Counted from the first letter of the stretch, positions 1 through 6,305 are shown. The stretch: 6,502 nucleotides of DNA from an archaeon (GCA_024276395.1 JAJRXH010000044.1:1-6502); one strand, 5' to 3'. The notes: generated by a model not told the origin, from the sequence alone. Translations and numbers: made by a program.

Positions 1-3
1 ATC

Positions 4-255
4 GTGTTGTTCATTTTGATGGATGATATTAACATTCCACAAGCAATAAAGAGTATTAGTGGCTGGGCACTTCTGACCGGAAGCGTGATCGGATTTGGAT
101 TTGCCGTTCCTTACATGATTAGAACACCCACGACATCAAAGGATGTCTTTTTCATTCTCATCGATATCGGTGTGAGCCTCATGATGGTTGCAGTGACATT
201 ATATGCAGTAGCTCTTCTTTATGTAGCCTTGGTCAAGAAAGAAGGACGGAATTGA
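4..255 (+). CDS. Small two-helix membrane protein, possibly 5'-truncated
   Basis: I do not recognise this protein. The frame is open from the first base of the window, so the gene may begin upstream. Inside the window the candidate starts are GTG at 4 and ATG at 19 (giving 78 residues, MDDINIPQ...), and neither has a visible ribosome binding site. Numbered from the GTG, two strongly hydrophobic stretches at about residues 20-39 and 47-76 should be membrane helices. A short polar link (RTPTTSKD) joins them, and a basic tail (KKEGRN) ends the protein. Small two-helix proteins next to heme synthesis genes are sometimes minor subunits of respiratory oxidases, but no oxidase signature is visible and that role would be a guess. 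Codon use looks coding and like its neighbours. I am fairly sure it is translated and unsure of its true start. Confidence 0.55.
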   Translation: MLFILMDDINIPQAIKSISGWALLTGSVIGFGFAVPYMIRTPTTSKDVFFILIDIGVSLMMVAVTLYAVALLYVALVKKEGRN

Positions 256-274
256 TAATCCTTGGCATCCTTTT

Positions 275-381
275 GTCATCTGCTGGATGACTGCTCATTA
301 GAAAAATCTAAAAACGACGGAAAAATTAGTAAGAATGAGAACGTTCAGGTCATCCCCATTTTTCGTCTTTATATTTTTTCT
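275..381 (+). terminator. Candidate terminator region with two small hairpins and T-rich tracts
   Basis: About 20 bases after the first gene a perfect six-pair stem (GTCATC at 275-280, GATGAC at 286-291) closes a five-base loop. A second short stem (TTAGA 298-302, TCTAA 307-311) follows. Runs of five and six T lie at 359-363 and 374-379. Archaeal transcription often ends at T-rich tracts without needing a hairpin, so the T-rich part is the better candidate. The same stretch could also hold the promoter of the gene at 493, for example TTTATATT near 368-377. The assignment is weak. Confidence 0.22.
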
Positions 382-492
382 CAAAAATGAAAATGAAAAA
401 CAATCGAGACTTGAAGTTTCTCGTTAATATTCGATTAATGGGTCTGAAAATACAAGACCTCATCGTGAAAACGTGATGGAAGTGCATTAACA

Positions 493-1458
493 ATGGAAGA
501 AAGTCCATTAATCATTCATAAAGATGAAAGTACAGGTACTTCGATATCAATGGATGCAAAGGTAAACACATCTTTCGTTTCAAGGTTCGTTCCTTTATCA
601 GCTTATGTTGAATTAATTAAAGGTAAGCAGACTTTTCTTCTTGTTTATACAACCTTGTTTGCTTATCTCGTGAGCGCTTGGCCTGATGACGTGAATCATG
701 CTGTCTTATTGTGGTTATTAATTTCAATGTTCCTGGCCGTCTCTGGAACAACTATGTTAAACATGTACGTTGATCGTGATATTGACTCCTTGATGGAGCG
801 GACTAGGAATCGTCCACTTCCGAGCGGTCGCGTTCTTCCTCGGACAGTATTGGTTCATGGAATGATGCTCACGATAGTGGGAGTTATCTTGGCCGGGATT
901 TTCGTGAATGTAATTACGATGGTCGTGATCTTCCTGGGATTTTTCTTTGACATCTTTATCTATTCATTGTGGCTTAAGAGAAGGACCAAGTACTCCATCA
1001 TTTTTGGTGGAATTGCTGGTGGTTTACCTGCCATGGCAGGGCGGACAGCTGTAATTAATTCCGTCGACTTGATTGCAATCCTACTGTTATTATTTGTTCT
1101 TGCTTGGATTCCTTTGCACATCCTCTCGATAGCGTTGTTACCCCATGCTTATCAAGGATATAAAGCGGCAAACATTCCTATGTGGCCAATCGTGAGCGGT
1201 CGTCAGCAAACTTATAGAGTCATCGCGTTTTCTGCGGTGATTAGTTCTCTCACAATCTTCTTAGCAGCATGGCTTTTGCACGTTCATTGGGCAGCTTTGT
1301 TGCCCATTGCCATCGTAAGTGGGATCATCTTGTATCTCTCATTCGGGAACTTACTTCATCCATCAGAGAAGACAACGTTCAGAATTTTCAAGGGCGCATC
1401 TGCCTATATGGCTTTAGCCTTCCTTCTATTGTTTATGGGAAAAATTCTTTCCTCTTGA
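493..1458 (+). CDS. ctaB: Protoheme IX farnesyltransferase (heme O synthase), UbiA family
   Basis: This 321-residue membrane enzyme should transfer a farnesyl group to heme b, giving heme O, the precursor of heme A used by haem-copper terminal oxidases. The UbiA prenyl-diphosphate motif is clear at residues 90-98 (NMYVDRDID) and continues with the CyoE/CtaB-specific ERTRNRPLPSGRV (102-114). The family signature LKRRTKYSIIFGGIAGG follows at 161-177, then H209 and NIPMWPIVSG (227-236). About eight or nine hydrophobic helices are present, and length is normal for the family apart from an N-terminal extension of some 35 polar residues. The ATG at 493 follows GGAAGTG at 479-485, a weak but usable ribosome binding site. 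ATG at 550 is an alternative start. Oddity: the acidic residue usually preceding the tyrosine in the second half (DDYxxAGIPM in bacterial enzymes) is replaced (QGYKAANIPM). The stand-alone position suggests its own transcript. Confidence 0.9.
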   Translation: MEESPLIIHKDESTGTSISMDAKVNTSFVSRFVPLSAYVELIKGKQTFLLVYTTLFAYLVSAWPDDVNHAVLLWLLISMFLAVSGTTMLNMYVDRDIDSLMERTRNRPLPSGRVLPRTVLVHGMMLTIVGVILAGIFVNVITMVVIFLGFFFDIFIYSLWLKRRTKYSIIFGGIAGGLPAMAGRTAVINSVDLIAILLLLFVLAWIPLHILSIALLPHAYQGYKAANIPMWPIVSGRQQTYRVIAFSAVISSLTIFLAAWLLHVHWAALLPIAIVSGIILYLSFGNLLHPSEKTTFRIFKGASAYMALAFLLLFMGKILSS

Positions 1459-1610
1459 TGATCCAATGCTCATCTGATGCTTGAAATGCCAAAAATCGTG
1501 TTATGGGCCGTCTTTTGGTGCTGAGATGCAAATACTTTTAATTTCTGAACCAATGGCAATAATGAGGATGTCGCTTGTCTTTTCCAAGCTGCTTCAAGTT
1601 TATTAATCCT

Positions 1611-1616
1611 AGGTGA
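1611..1616 (+). promoter_or_regulatory. Ribosome binding site for the YbjQ-family gene
   Basis: AGGTGA lies nine bases before the ATG at 1626 and complements the 3' end of 16S rRNA. It fixes the start of the YbjQ-family gene, whose protein then begins MAYHYDQAGG. A possible TATA-like element (CTTTTAAT, 1535-1542) lies upstream at a plausible distance but is not distinctive. Confidence 0.6.
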
Positions 1617-1625
1617 GATCAAAAA

Positions 1626-2009
1626 ATGGCGTATCATTATGATCAAGCTGGCGGAGTGCAAACCCAGAGTGGATACGTGTTCATATCGACGACTAACGAA
1701 ATTCCTGGTTATAGGATTGTTGAATATAGGGGTGTAGTCTTTGGTATTACAGTGAGAACTAGAGGTGTCGGTGGGCAATGTCTTGCATCATGTGAATCAT
1801 GTGCTGGTGGTGAGGTGACCGCTTACACTCAAATGGTGTACGAAGCGAGAAATGATGCCTATGCACGGATGGCTGCGGAGGCGGCAGCGAGAGGAGCTAA
1901 CGCAGTTGTAGGTGTAAAGTTTGATTCATCGAGCGGCGGCACGCAGCAAGCCTATACCGAGGTCGTAGCTTATGGCACGGCAGTTGTCGTGATTCCCGAT
2001 CAAGAATGA
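1626..2009 (+). CDS. YbjQ/UPF0145 (putative heavy-metal-binding) family protein
   Basis: This 127-residue soluble protein matches the YbjQ family (PF01906), small proteins known to form pentamers and annotated, on thin evidence, as heavy-metal binding. Family marks in order are TTNEIPGYRIVEYRGVVFG (residues 22-40), TVRTR (42-46), GGEVTAYTQM (61-70), a helix with the conserved R.DA.ARM pattern (75-82), GANAVVGVKFD (90-100) and the C-terminal strand TEVVAYGTAVVV (111-122). The length is typical. The variable loop between TVRTR and GGE carries three cysteines, C52, C56 and C59, as CxxxCxxC, which is not part of the usual family pattern I know and could bind a metal. The start is set by the AGGTGA site nine bases upstream. 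The next gene follows after 32 bases and is probably co-transcribed. Family assignment is firm; biological role is unknown. Confidence 0.9.
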   Translation: MAYHYDQAGGVQTQSGYVFISTTNEIPGYRIVEYRGVVFGITVRTRGVGGQCLASCESCAGGEVTAYTQMVYEARNDAYARMAAEAAARGANAVVGVKFDSSSGGTQQAYTEVVAYGTAVVVIPDQE

Positions 2010-2041
2010 CAACGTTGAACCATTCGGATTCGTGAGAAAGA

Positions 2042-2704
2042 GTGACCGTTAATGATAAAAAAACAGCCTTATCTACTTTTTTATCAAAGAGGGAACGAAT
2101 AAGGTTTTTGATTAAGAGAATATTAGTCTTTTCTCCTTTTTGGTTTTCTCATCATCCTCCTTGTGATAATTTTTCTTCAGAAGTTATCAAAATTGGTAAT
2201 TTTCGTGTATGTCGGGGTTGCACGATTGTTTACGTGACAACCATCTTTATTATCGTGATAATTCTTCTTTTCAGGCCGTTCAGTGGATGGAAACTACTTG
2301 AGATCACGGCTCTTGTTTTGATGATTACCATTCCCACGTGGGTAGCTGTTTTTCATCGTTTTACAAGGAGATTGGTCAAAGATGTCGTTCGAGCAACATT
2401 AGGGATAAGTTTGGGAATTGCCATCAGCGAATTAGTGATTCAAGGAAATTTCTTGATAAAAATGGCCATTTTTATTGCCATTATGGTTGTTTATTACTTG
2501 TTTAAATGGTTACGGAAAAAACAGCATATCCATCTTGCAGAATTAATGTGTCCCGATTGTCGACATCTAACGGAAAGAGCTTGTCTAGATGCGATTCGGT
2601 TATTAGAGGCTGAAAGATTATTTAGCCGCGAATTAAGTGAGTATTTACAAGCAAAGTTACGAAATGATGTCATTTTCCAGCAATCGTTAATGAAAAAAGA
2701 ATAA
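2042..2704 (+). CDS. Four-helix membrane protein with His/Cys motifs at both ends (DUF2085-like)
   Basis: I recognise no precise function. The 220-residue product has a basic N-terminus, then FSHHPPCDNF (35-44) and VCRGCT (56-61). Four hydrophobic helices lie near 62-79, 84-106, 113-133 and 139-157, followed by a soluble tail with LMCPDCRHLTERAC (168-181) and a helical end. The H-H-x-x-C ... CxxC arrangement ahead of the helices recalls the DUF2085 type of membrane protein and many archaeal hypotheticals, and with the tail CPDC it could form metal-binding knuckles. The start is GTG at 2042, just after GAGAAAG. No ATG exists early in the frame, and TTG at 2108 is an alternative. It lies 32 bases after the YbjQ-family gene, so one transcript is likely. 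Coding status is solid; the family link is an inference from motif spacing. Confidence 0.75.
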   Translation: MTVNDKKTALSTFLSKRERIRFLIKRILVFSPFWFSHHPPCDNFSSEVIKIGNFRVCRGCTIVYVTTIFIIVIILLFRPFSGWKLLEITALVLMITIPTWVAVFHRFTRRLVKDVVRATLGISLGIAISELVIQGNFLIKMAIFIAIMVVYYLFKWLRKKQHIHLAELMCPDCRHLTERACLDAIRLLEAERLFSRELSEYLQAKLRNDVIFQQSLMKKE

Positions 2705-2773
2705 AGATGACGAATTTTGGAAAACTCAGAAGGAAAAAAAGAGCGAGATGATGAAATCCAGAAAGAAATGCGA

Positions 2774-3009
2774 TTAGACCTTTTCAAAACCCTCATTGCT
2801 TGAAGCATTCCGATTAAAAACATCTTTTTTGGTGACAACGCGCTGTGATCCATTGGAGGAGAGAACGGTCGCTTGCACGTCTCCCGATGGAACCTCCCAA
2901 TTTTTTAGAAAGTATTCCAGCATCCCCGAAGAATGGTAGTTCTCGCGTCAATGATGGGAAAATCACGTCCTTCCCATGACAAGTTTTCGGAAAAGTCTAA
3001 TTTTGAAAT
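2774..3009 (-). pseudogene. Possible decayed gene fragment, minus strand, one frameshift
   Basis: Reading the minus strand from about 3009 down to 2923 gives a coding-like frame, with residues such as KLDFSENLSWEGRDFPIID and ARTTILRG, which then closes. A second frame, open from 2947 to its TAA at 2774-2776, carries on with GMLEYFLKNWEVPSGDVQ and ATVLSSNGSQRVVTKKDVF. One added base near 2923-2925 would join them into ...ILRGMLEYFL.... The second part alone is a 49-codon ORF from the ATG at 2921-2923, but it has no good ribosome binding site. I recognise no family. It could be a gene remnant, a small real gene, or chance. It faces the opposite way to every other gene here and its upstream end overlaps the control region of the gene at 3103. 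Judgement rests on residue composition only. Confidence 0.35.
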
Positions 3010-3037
3010 TGATAAAAATTTTAGATATTGATAAAAA
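3008..3037 (+). promoter_or_regulatory. Candidate promoter with an 11-base direct repeat
   Basis: ATTGATAAAAA occurs at 3008-3018 and again at 3027-3037, a 19-base period. Between them lies the TATA-like TTTTAGATAT (3019-3028), preceded by an A-rich purine stretch as in an archaeal BRE. Transcription would then begin near 3050, leaving a leader that contains the ribosome binding site at 3088. The repeat could be a regulator site or simple AT-rich coincidence. Confidence 0.28.
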
Positions 3038-3087
3038 GTAAAGACAATAGTTGATCACTCGGATCCACGAATTTGTCACAAAATTGT

Positions 3088-3093
3088 GGGAGG
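3088..3093 (+). promoter_or_regulatory. Ribosome binding site that sets the MCP-like start
   Basis: GGGAGG is a strong Shine-Dalgarno sequence ending nine bases before the ATG at 3103. It decides against the in-frame TTG at 3073, which lies upstream of the site. The ATG at 3099 is in another frame that soon closes at 3278. Confidence 0.7.
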
Positions 3094-3102
3094 ATAATAT
3101 GT

Positions 3103-4614
3103 ATGTTGAATATGCTTGCAAAATTTGGCAAGAGAATCCAGCCTCCATGGGATATCAGAATCGTGTTGTTTCTCACGTTCATGCTCAGCGCTATTACAGG
3201 ATCGGTGACGATGCCTTACCTGGGCCTCGTGACGTTACAGGTGATGGAAAGCAGTTTGGGCTTGTTTTTACTGCTTGATGTTCTCATTAACATGGTAGAA
3301 TTCTTGGTATATGAGTATCTCCTTCGAAAAATGCAGTCAGCACTCAAGTTCATTCGTGATAAGCATCCACATTGGCAGTATGCAGCACAAAGGCTCGTGC
3401 GCTATAAAAGAACCTTTCTGCTGGTGTATTATCCTTGGATGATGTTCCTCACCGCCATCTTGATGTTATCCACCCTATTATTAGGACAAGTGAATTATAA
3501 GATATATGATGTCATTCGCATTACCATCGGTGGTGTGGCGTACGCAACCTTTTCCTTTACACCGTCGTTTTTCATTCTAAACAAACTTCTAGATCGCTGG
3601 TTTGGAGCTACAGTACTTGAATTGTATCAAAACGATGAAACAATAGCCGAAAAAGGATCACTCACCGCAATGTCCATTCAAGAGCGCTTTTTCATTCCCT
3701 TCACGTTAGGGAGTGCCAGCTTGGTAATCCTTGTCGTGATGTCACTTGTTCGCTCGATTAGGTTAGAACAAGTGGGTCTCATTACCTCATTCATTCTGTT
3801 TTTTTGGATAGCACTGTATTTTTACCATGGAAACACGCATCCCACGATAACCAACATCCTCACTCAAACTAGAGCCTTGGTACTAAGTAAGACAGTGTCG
3901 AAAGATCTCGTGACAACAGATTCTCTAGATGAGATAGGAGAACTTGTATTTTTAAACAACAAGCTCACCCATCGAATTCGAGCATCATCCGAAGCCGCCA
4001 TCATCATTGCACGAGATCTTTCTGCGCTCGTTGAACAATATTCCGGGTCCTTTGAAAGCTTGCAACACATCACGCACGAGATAAGTAGTGCCGTTTCCGC
4101 CCTAAGTGAATCGACAGTGGCTATCGCCGATTCCGTCAACGAGGTCACGACTTCTTTTGCAACTTTACAACAGCATCTTCACAAGTATCGTCAGGATGTG
4201 ATCATGTTTTCGCGTGAACTTCATGATCTCATGCTCACGCTGCGAATTCTCTCTCTCAATGCGCATATTGAAGCCAGTCGCGCGGGCGATGCACGGTCGA
4301 AAGATAATCCTCGATCTTTTACCGTCATTGCTGAGATGGTCCACGACATCACGAGACAAGTGGCGGGCCTTAATAAAGGACTTCAAAGTTCACTCAATAC
4401 CTTTCAAAAATACATTTATGACCATGCTAACAAAAACATTCAACGGTTAGAAGGCGTCTCACAAGGTATTACTGATTTTTCATCACAATTCGAAGAAGCT
4501 GCCGCTTCCGTGGAGGAAGAAACTGCCATTATCAGTCGCCTCCAGGATGACTTGCAAGTCGTCCTTGATGTCTCGGAACGATTATATGAGGAGCTTGCCC
4601 TATTGCGATTGTGA
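3103..4614 (+). CDS. Six-helix membrane transducer with HAMP-like linker and divergent MCP signalling domain
   Basis: This 503-residue protein looks like a sensory transducer. Six hydrophobic helices lie near residues 18-40, 51-73, 105-127, 137-160, 196-216 and 225-242. A HAMP-like linker follows (about 243-292, with P247 and DEIGELVFLNNKL at 276-288). Long alternating helices (about 293-378 and 411-500) flank a hairpin tip, LRILSLNAHIEASRAGD (380-396) then FTVIAEMV (406-413), which clearly derives from the chemoreceptor (MCP) consensus. Six-helix sensor plus HAMP is a known input module of some transducers and cyclases. The tip is abnormal: the usual QTN is TLR, and the turn is about five residues longer (DARSKDNPRS), so binding of CheA/CheW is doubtful. 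No extracellular ligand domain is seen and no che gene lies nearby. The decayed gene at 4644 starts just downstream and may have been co-transcribed. Confidence 0.85.
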   Translation: MLNMLAKFGKRIQPPWDIRIVLFLTFMLSAITGSVTMPYLGLVTLQVMESSLGLFLLLDVLINMVEFLVYEYLLRKMQSALKFIRDKHPHWQYAAQRLVRYKRTFLLVYYPWMMFLTAILMLSTLLLGQVNYKIYDVIRITIGGVAYATFSFTPSFFILNKLLDRWFGATVLELYQNDETIAEKGSLTAMSIQERFFIPFTLGSASLVILVVMSLVRSIRLEQVGLITSFILFFWIALYFYHGNTHPTITNILTQTRALVLSKTVSKDLVTTDSLDEIGELVFLNNKLTHRIRASSEAAIIIARDLSALVEQYSGSFESLQHITHEISSAVSALSESTVAIADSVNEVTTSFATLQQHLHKYRQDVIMFSRELHDLMLTLRILSLNAHIEASRAGDARSKDNPRSFTVIAEMVHDITRQVAGLNKGLQSSLNTFQKYIYDHANKNIQRLEGVSQGITDFSSQFEEAAASVEEETAIISRLQDDLQVVLDVSERLYEELALLRL

Positions 4615-4643
4615 CAGTGCAATTTCACGAACGGTGAGGGAAT

Positions 4644-5163
4644 GTGAAAAAGATGTTAGACGAACGTTCTCAACTACATTGGTGATAAGATTGGCTTCTA
4701 GCATGTTTAGCTGCCTGAGAGTTATTCAGTCATCCCTTTCTTTTAAAAGATGTTTTTAAAAACCTATTCGATCCTTTAAATACTCCAAGGACAAGTGAAT
4801 AACTCTCGCTGCTTGCCAGAAGTCTATAAATTTATTCATTTCTGTCTTCCCACCCATCATACACCATTTCTTGTCAATGATTTAGCATCAAGTTTTTGTG
4901 TCGGTGAAGAAGAAAAAATTGGACTTCAGTTGGCAGAATGGGACTAATCGAAGGAAAATAATCCAAAGCAAAACTCAAGAAAATAATCCAGAAAACTCCA
5001 AGTAAAAAAGAACTTGTCAGTTACATTATTGAAGAATTAACAGTAGCTGCCTTCCGGATGTTATGGAATCATTGCTATTGGAAATGCCTGATACAGAGGT
5101 CATGCTTCATTTCAGACTAAAAAACCATTAGACCTTAAAGATATGAGTAAAGAATTGTCGTGA
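4644..5163 (+). pseudogene. Decayed gene of about 170 codons with multiple stops and frameshifts
   Basis: No intact ORF fills 4615-5223, yet protein-like segments run through it in order. From GTG 4644, three bases after a strong GGTGAGGG (4633-4640), the frame reads VKKMLDERSQLHW, meets stops at 4683, 4686 and 4716, then gives LFSHPFLLKDVFKNLFDP and ends at 4800. The next frame (from 4799) gives ITLAACQKSINLFI. The next, to the TAA at 4945, gives FLVNDLASSFCVGEEEKIGL and QLAEWD. Then 4962-5057 gives SKAKLKKIIQKTPSKKELV and SYIIEELTVAAFR; 5057-5122 gives DVMESLLLEMPDTEVMLHFR; and 5125-5160 gives PLDLKDMSKELS before the TGA at 5161. Every frame change is in the same direction, as single-base losses would produce; one, at the A-run 5119-5124, is especially simple. 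I recognise no family. It may have been co-transcribed with the MCP-like gene. Confidence 0.55.
4954..5001 (+). repeat. Imperfect tandem repeat inside the decayed gene
   Basis: GAAAATAATCCA at 4954-4965 recurs at 4979-4990, and both copies are followed by AAAACTC (4970-4976 and 4992-4998), so a unit of about 25 bases is present twice with small differences. It lies where the decayed gene is hardest to follow, and a local duplication may have contributed to its disruption. The low complexity makes chance a fair alternative. Confidence 0.35.
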
Positions 5164-5210
5164 GTGAATAACGGACTGCTTTGCGTCATGGGTGTTGCTA
5201 CTATCAAATT

Positions 5211-5215
5211 GGTGA
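5211..5215 (+). promoter_or_regulatory. Ribosome binding site choosing ATG 5224
   Basis: GGTGA followed by AAGGA ends a few bases before the ATG at 5224, giving good spacing. The longer reading from GTG 5164, which abuts the TGA of the decayed gene, has no comparable site and would add 20 residues of no obvious pattern, so 5224 is the preferred start. Confidence 0.6.
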
Positions 5216-5223
5216 AAGGAACC

Positions 5224-6270
5224 ATGCCGACAACCACGAGTAGGAATGGATGGACTAAAATGCAAACCGTGATCAAGCGTTGGACATTCATCATTCTTTC
5301 TACGACGATAATGGTACTTTTTTCGGAAAAAATGTACTGGTATGTCCAAGGTTACGTGTACGGCGAACTCATCATCGTCTACATGTTCGGAACTTACTTG
5401 TTCTTGTGGTCACTTAGTTATTTTCGGGTTAATCACTTTTGGGGGATGTTTCTCGCTAGCGTGCTCTATCCCTTGTACGTTGAAGGAATTTTCACTGGAA
5501 TCATTACTACTGACCTCACGGAGATGATGTTGTTTTATTTTATCGGATGGCATTCAACGTTGAGCGTGATAATCGGTTGGTACTTTCATCACAAGTGGCT
5601 CGTGGAACGACGGCTAAGACTCCTCATGATCACTTCAATCGCATTGGGGCTCGTGCTAGGACTATGGGCTACCACATTTTGGCTACCAGAAAGTATCAAA
5701 GATCAAGAACTCAAGATTGATGGAACTTTTATTCTTGGGCAATGGTCATTACTTGACTATGCCGTTCTGCTTGCCTATCTGGGCATCATTTACGTTGTCA
5801 GTCATTATTTGTTGGGTAAAACTTGGAATGGACGATTCAATCCCTCAAGAATTGATAATTTATTCGTGGGAGCTGTCTTGGCCGTGTTATTTATCGTGCG
5901 AGCATTTTCTTCGGGTATCTTTATCGTACACCTGGTCGTGCTCTTTGCAGTAATCTTGATCATCCTTTACATCTATAAGAGAAAAAATTCTACCGATAAT
6001 ACCGTTCTGCTACGACTAAACGGTAAGGTACAATTAAAGGATAGTCTCATCCTTTTTTTAATTCCTACATCATCTGTTTTTGCATACACCGTGATGATGA
6101 CTTTTTATCCTGGAGATCAGTTCGTGAGAGAAGTTCTCTTGGAAGGAATCCCTGTCGTACAGTCATTGTACGGGTTTATTTTCTTGGCTTTTGCAATCTA
6201 CTGGATACTTAGGCAGCCTAGCTCGGCTACAGAGAATCACGAAGTTATGATTACTTCGACACGTGGATGA
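5224..6270 (+). CDS. Uncharacterised membrane protein with about ten helices
   Basis: I recognise no named family. The 348-residue product has a short basic N-terminus (TKMQTVIKRW, 11-20) and about ten hydrophobic helices, near residues 21-41, 47-67, 71-94, 101-121, 131-153, 174-197, 211-229, 232-251, 273-295 and 311-329. Loops are short and the polar tail is brief. Features that may matter functionally are the membrane-embedded acidic residue E87 in YVEGIFTG (85-92), the GWHS sequence at 108-111 with its histidine inside helix four, and the basic loop HHKWLVERRLR (122-132) after it, which fits the cytoplasmic side. The pattern suggests a transporter or a membrane-embedded enzyme, without any specific evidence. 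The start at ATG 5224 is supported by GGTGA at 5211-5215, and GTG 5164 is possible. It may lie in the same transcript as the decayed gene before it. Confidence 0.8.
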   Translation: MPTTTSRNGWTKMQTVIKRWTFIILSTTIMVLFSEKMYWYVQGYVYGELIIVYMFGTYLFLWSLSYFRVNHFWGMFLASVLYPLYVEGIFTGIITTDLTEMMLFYFIGWHSTLSVIIGWYFHHKWLVERRLRLLMITSIALGLVLGLWATTFWLPESIKDQELKIDGTFILGQWSLLDYAVLLAYLGIIYVVSHYLLGKTWNGRFNPSRIDNLFVGAVLAVLFIVRAFSSGIFIVHLVVLFAVILIILYIYKRKNSTDNTVLLRLNGKVQLKDSLILFLIPTSSVFAYTVMMTFYPGDQFVREVLLEGIPVVQSLYGFIFLAFAIYWILRQPSSATENHEVMITSTRG

Positions 6271-6305
6271 AAAATCCGATTAAAAAGATGGAAAATGTAA
6301 AACCT

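Noticed and set aside
350..463. Minus-strand ORF of 37 codons between the first two genes
   Set aside because: It has no ribosome binding site, its composition follows the AT-rich spacer, and the likely promoter of the heme O synthase gene overlaps it.
1477..1606. Two tiny + strand ORFs before the YbjQ-family gene (ATG 1477 and ATG 1526), a possible leader peptide
   Set aside because: They are 15 and 26 codons in different frames, have no convincing ribosome binding site or leader-peptide pattern, and are of a length expected by chance.
1470..1778. Minus-strand ORF of 102 codons overlapping the start of the YbjQ-family gene
   Set aside because: It is a shadow of a well-supported gene in the opposite frame, with no family resemblance or start signal.
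2494..2853. Minus-strand ORF of 119 codons over the end of the four-helix protein
   Set aside because: Most of it lies antisense to the conserved Cys-containing tail, and its translation is Ser/Arg-rich as expected of a shadow frame.
339..4672. TGAGAACGTTC present at 336-346 and, inverted, at 4662-4672, containing the palindrome GAACGTTC
   Set aside because: An 11-base match somewhere in 6.5 kb on two strands is expected by chance, and the second copy lies inside the decayed gene rather than at a promoter.
4794..5172. AGTGAATAAC at 4794-4803 and 5163-5172, flanking part of the decayed gene like a target-site duplication
   Set aside because: Ten bases is within chance for this window, no inverted repeats or transposase remains are seen between the copies, and the decayed gene itself starts before the first copy.
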